Below, one piece after another: positions 61,931-64,000 of a DNA stretch of 64,000 nt. The notes under the pieces are model-generated. The model had not been told where the DNA came from, did no database searches, and was given only the letters and a program-made list of their open reading frames with translations. The translations under genes and the position numbers were made by a program. The stretch's first letter is position 1. Each line of letters starts with the position of its first letter. Source of the DNA: Pseudomonadota bacterium. Lineage in GTDB: Bacteria; Pseudomonadota; Gammaproteobacteria; Acidiferrobacterales; Acidiferrobacteraceae. Location: positions 84,944 to 148,943 of the forward strand of contig JAJYQN010000128.1 in NCBI GenBank assembly GCA_021794595.1. Direction: 5' to 3'.

Positions 61931-62158
61931 AAATGGAATCGGAATGCAAAATTACCGTGCGTATATTGCGCGGGCTATTCTGTAGATATTCGGCGTCATG
62001 CGGTGCCGCAGACACATTATCCTTTGTACTCAGTACGTTAAGTTCATCCGTTTTGTGACATTTTACGTCGACGTAAGCCGATCTGTTTGGACCTCGTGCG
62101 AGATTCTGTAACAACCTGGGCCATTCGCGTCATGGGGAAAAGCGAGCGCTGCACCACG
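61931..62158. repeat. Diverged third copy of the long repeat
   Basis: Same orientation as the two identical copies. The first 55 bases differ at only two positions; the rest is much more diverged but keeps the blocks TTTTGTGACATTTTACG, ACAACCTGGGCCATTC and GGGGAAAAG(C/T)GAGC in order. Similarity ends near GCTGCA, at about 62155. The conserved blocks point to functional sequence such as transposase-binding sites. Confidence 0.75.
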
Positions 62159-62511
62159 GTTCCAGCATGTGATTTCGTTACGTGCGGCCGTGGAGTTTCA
62201 CCCCAAAAAATACCCCGCAGTAACAGCCGCGCAGGCGGAGCGTTCGGAGGGCAATTGTTGCACGAAGACAGCCGCTGCGCCCGACCCGATCACGGGAGTT
62301 GCCCCCAACCTCTTGCGCCCGGTCGACATCACCGGTTGCTCTGACGGCATTGGTACGATCCGGCTGGATTTTTCACGCTGGTGACAAGCAAAACGTCCTG
62401 GAGCACCCCCCAGGGTACACCGACGAATAACTGACCAGATGCCGGCGGAGCGGCACCTGGTCACCAAGGCGGTGCCTTGTAAATCGAAAGGCAAACTTTC
62501 ATAATGCGAGG
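62159..62511. other. Non-coding stretch before the ATPase gene
   Basis: No gene recognised. It should contain the promoter of the ATPase gene; no clear boxes are seen. Confidence 0.45.
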
Positions 62512-63687
62512 ATGATAGGACGTCGAATAAAACCGCATGTTACGGACGCGTTGGACCGCCAAGCGGCGGTTGCATTGGTCGGGCCGCGGCAGGTCGGCAA
62601 GACCACGCTGGCACAAGATATCGCGGAAGAACGGGGGGCACTGTACCTCGACCTGGAGGACACGGATGATCGGGCGAAGCTCTCCAGCCCGGCGCTGTTT
62701 CTCAAGCAGTATGAGGACCGGTTGGTCGTGCTCGACGAAATCCACCGGGCGCCAGAGCTGTTCCGCACATTGCGGGGCCTAATCGACCAGGGTCGCCGGA
62801 AGGGCAGGCGGACGGGGCGGTTCCTGATCTTGGGGTCGGCTTCCATTGCTTTGCTGCGCCAGTCTGGCGAGAGCTTGGCCGGGCGAATTGAATATGTAGA
62901 AATGGAGCCGCTCGACGTTACTGAAGTCGGAGGAAGGGATGGCGCTTTCGATCGGCTATGGGTTCGCGGTGGGTTTCCCGACAGCTATCTGGCAAAGTCC
63001 GACCGGGATAGCCTGAAGCTGCGCAAAAGTTTCATCCGAACCTACCTGGAGCGGGATGTGCCGCAGTTTGGCCCCCGCATTCCGGCGGAAACATTGGGGC
63101 GTCTGTGGACCATGCTGGCGCACGGGCAGGGCACGTTGTTGAACGCCTCACGGCTCGCCGCGGGCTTGTCCCTGACCGCGCCGACGGTGACCAAATACAT
63201 CGATCTGCTGGTGGACCTGTTGCTGGTGCGGCGACTGCAGCCTTTGCATGCGAATATCGGAAAGCGCTTGGTGAAATCGCCCAAGGTCTATGTGCGGGAT
63301 AGCGGTCTCGTGCACGCGCTACTCGGGATTGGCGACTACAACGAGTTGGCCGGGCATCCGGTGATCGGAGCGAGCTGGGAGGGGTTTGTGATCGAAAATC
63401 TACTTTCGGTCGTACCCGATCGGACAAGCGCTAGCTTTTACCGGACTTCGGCTGGCGCCGAGATCGACCTAGTGCTGGATTTGCCCGGCCGGGCTGGTCG
63501 CTGGGCGATCGAGATCAAGCGAGCCTTATCGGCCAAGCCGGGCAAGGGGTTTTACCAGGCTTGCGAAGATATCCACCCGGACAAGAGTTTCGTGGTCTAT
63601 GCCGGCACGGAGCGTTACCCCGTTTCGGAGGGGGTGCACGCAATCGGTGTCCTCAACATGGCGGAAATGCTCCTTGACATGGATTAA
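62512..63687 (+). CDS. AAA ATPase with DUF4143 domain
   Basis: A 391-residue member of the common but poorly understood ATP-binding/DUF4143 family. Walker A is GPRQVGKTT (24-32), Walker B LVVLDEIHRAP (71-81), and sensor region LILGSASIALL. A winged-helix-like segment (about 190-245) follows. The C-terminal DUF4143 part has SAGAEIDLVLD then WAIEIKRA, a PD-(D/E)xK-like E...D...ExK set that in this family may be structural. It is often found in accessory DNA. The gene is intact; the ATG at 62512 has only a weak AGG site. Confidence 0.85.
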   Translation: MIGRRIKPHVTDALDRQAAVALVGPRQVGKTTLAQDIAEERGALYLDLEDTDDRAKLSSPALFLKQYEDRLVVLDEIHRAPELFRTLRGLIDQGRRKGRRTGRFLILGSASIALLRQSGESLAGRIEYVEMEPLDVTEVGGRDGAFDRLWVRGGFPDSYLAKSDRDSLKLRKSFIRTYLERDVPQFGPRIPAETLGRLWTMLAHGQGTLLNASRLAAGLSLTAPTVTKYIDLLVDLLLVRRLQPLHANIGKRLVKSPKVYVRDSGLVHALLGIGDYNELAGHPVIGASWEGFVIENLLSVVPDRTSASFYRTSAGAEIDLVLDLPGRAGRWAIEIKRALSAKPGKGFYQACEDIHPDKSFVVYAGTERYPVSEGVHAIGVLNMAEMLLDMD

Positions 63688-63751
63688 GAAGGGTGCCGCA
63701 CCATCTGCATTCATCTCTACCGTGAAGTTTGGCAGAGGCATCGCCACACCA

Positions 63752-64000
63752 AAATGGAATCGGAATGCAAAATTACCGTGCGCATATTGCGCGGGCTATT
63801 TTGTAGTTAGTCGGCGCCATGCGTCGCAGGATACGCATCCATCTTGTGATTGCAGTGGGTTAAGTTTGCCCCATTTGTGACATTTTACGCCAACGCACAC
63901 CGGCTACCCTCGCCGTCGCATGCCGCGTTGTCACAACCTGGGCCATTCTTGTTACAGGGAAAAGTGAGCATTGCATGACAATCGACTCGCATGATTGGGT
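63752..64000. repeat. Long direct repeat, copy 3 (identical to 53083-53331), cut by the window end
   Basis: Identical to copy 1 over all 249 bases visible, offset by exactly 10,669 bases. The match is still perfect at the last base of the window, so the true repeat is longer and could include more of what follows copy 1. Confidence 0.85.

Noticed and set aside
53083..64000. Possible CRISPR array because of repeated sequence
   Set aside because: Only three long copies separated by kilobases, no short regularly spaced units, and no cas genes.

Overview
The window looks like chromosome of an acidophilic, sulfur-oxidising gammaproteobacterium, most plausibly an Acidiferrobacter-type organism. 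This is an inference from gammaproteobacterial housekeeping proteins, a high-GC coding style, and a complete sulfur oxygenase reductase gene beside a sulfide:quinone oxidoreductase gene; no rRNA or other taxonomic marker is present.

Layout. Positions 1-17.8 kb are mostly housekeeping: the 3' end of uvrD, a degenerate GGDEF protein, thrB, a LOG-family gene, polA, engB, rnd, mpl, dsbA, an acetolactate-synthase-like gene, and several small envelope proteins. Positions 18-22.2 kb hold an MFS exporter and a divergent pair of transfer genes (MobA/MobL-like relaxase and type IV coupling protein) with no secretion apparatus. Positions 22.2-29.7 kb hold an AsmA protein, a methyltransferase, and a minus-strand sulfur operon (sor, sqr, and a DUF1641-like gene with internal repeats). 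Positions 29.7-41.7 kb form a fatty acid beta-oxidation operon. Its first gene encodes one 2,333-residue protein that joins ETF:quinone oxidoreductase, two acyl-CoA dehydrogenase-like regions, ETF beta and ETF alpha. Thiolase, hydratase/3-hydroxyacyl-CoA dehydrogenase and acyl-CoA ligase genes follow, each overlapping the last by ATGA. Positions 42.2-50.7 kb return to core metabolism: prmB, mdh, malic enzyme, rpmE, a four-carbon sugar acid kinase, a phosphoketolase-like enzyme and dinB.

From about 50.8 kb to the end the window is an accessory and partly decayed zone. It holds a broken FAD-dependent halogenase, two paralogous methyltransferases of the type found in aryl-polyene/xanthomonadin pigment clusters, an IS1634-type and an IS110-type insertion sequence, a truncated brnT toxin gene, an IS200/IS605-like hairpin, a tRNA 3' fragment, an intact MazEF-type toxin-antitoxin pair with its own promoter/operator, a seven-repeat beta-propeller lipoprotein and a DUF4143 ATPase. 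Two identical direct repeats of at least 249 bp bracket 10.7 kb of this zone, and a diverged third copy lies inside it.

How the genes work together. SOR disproportionates and oxidises elemental sulfur in the cytoplasm and releases sulfide; SQR could return that sulfide to sulfur while feeding electrons to quinone. The fusion protein could similarly pass electrons from acyl-CoA to quinone within a single chain. Both operons therefore converge on the quinone pool. The most unusual feature is the fused beta-oxidation electron-transfer protein.
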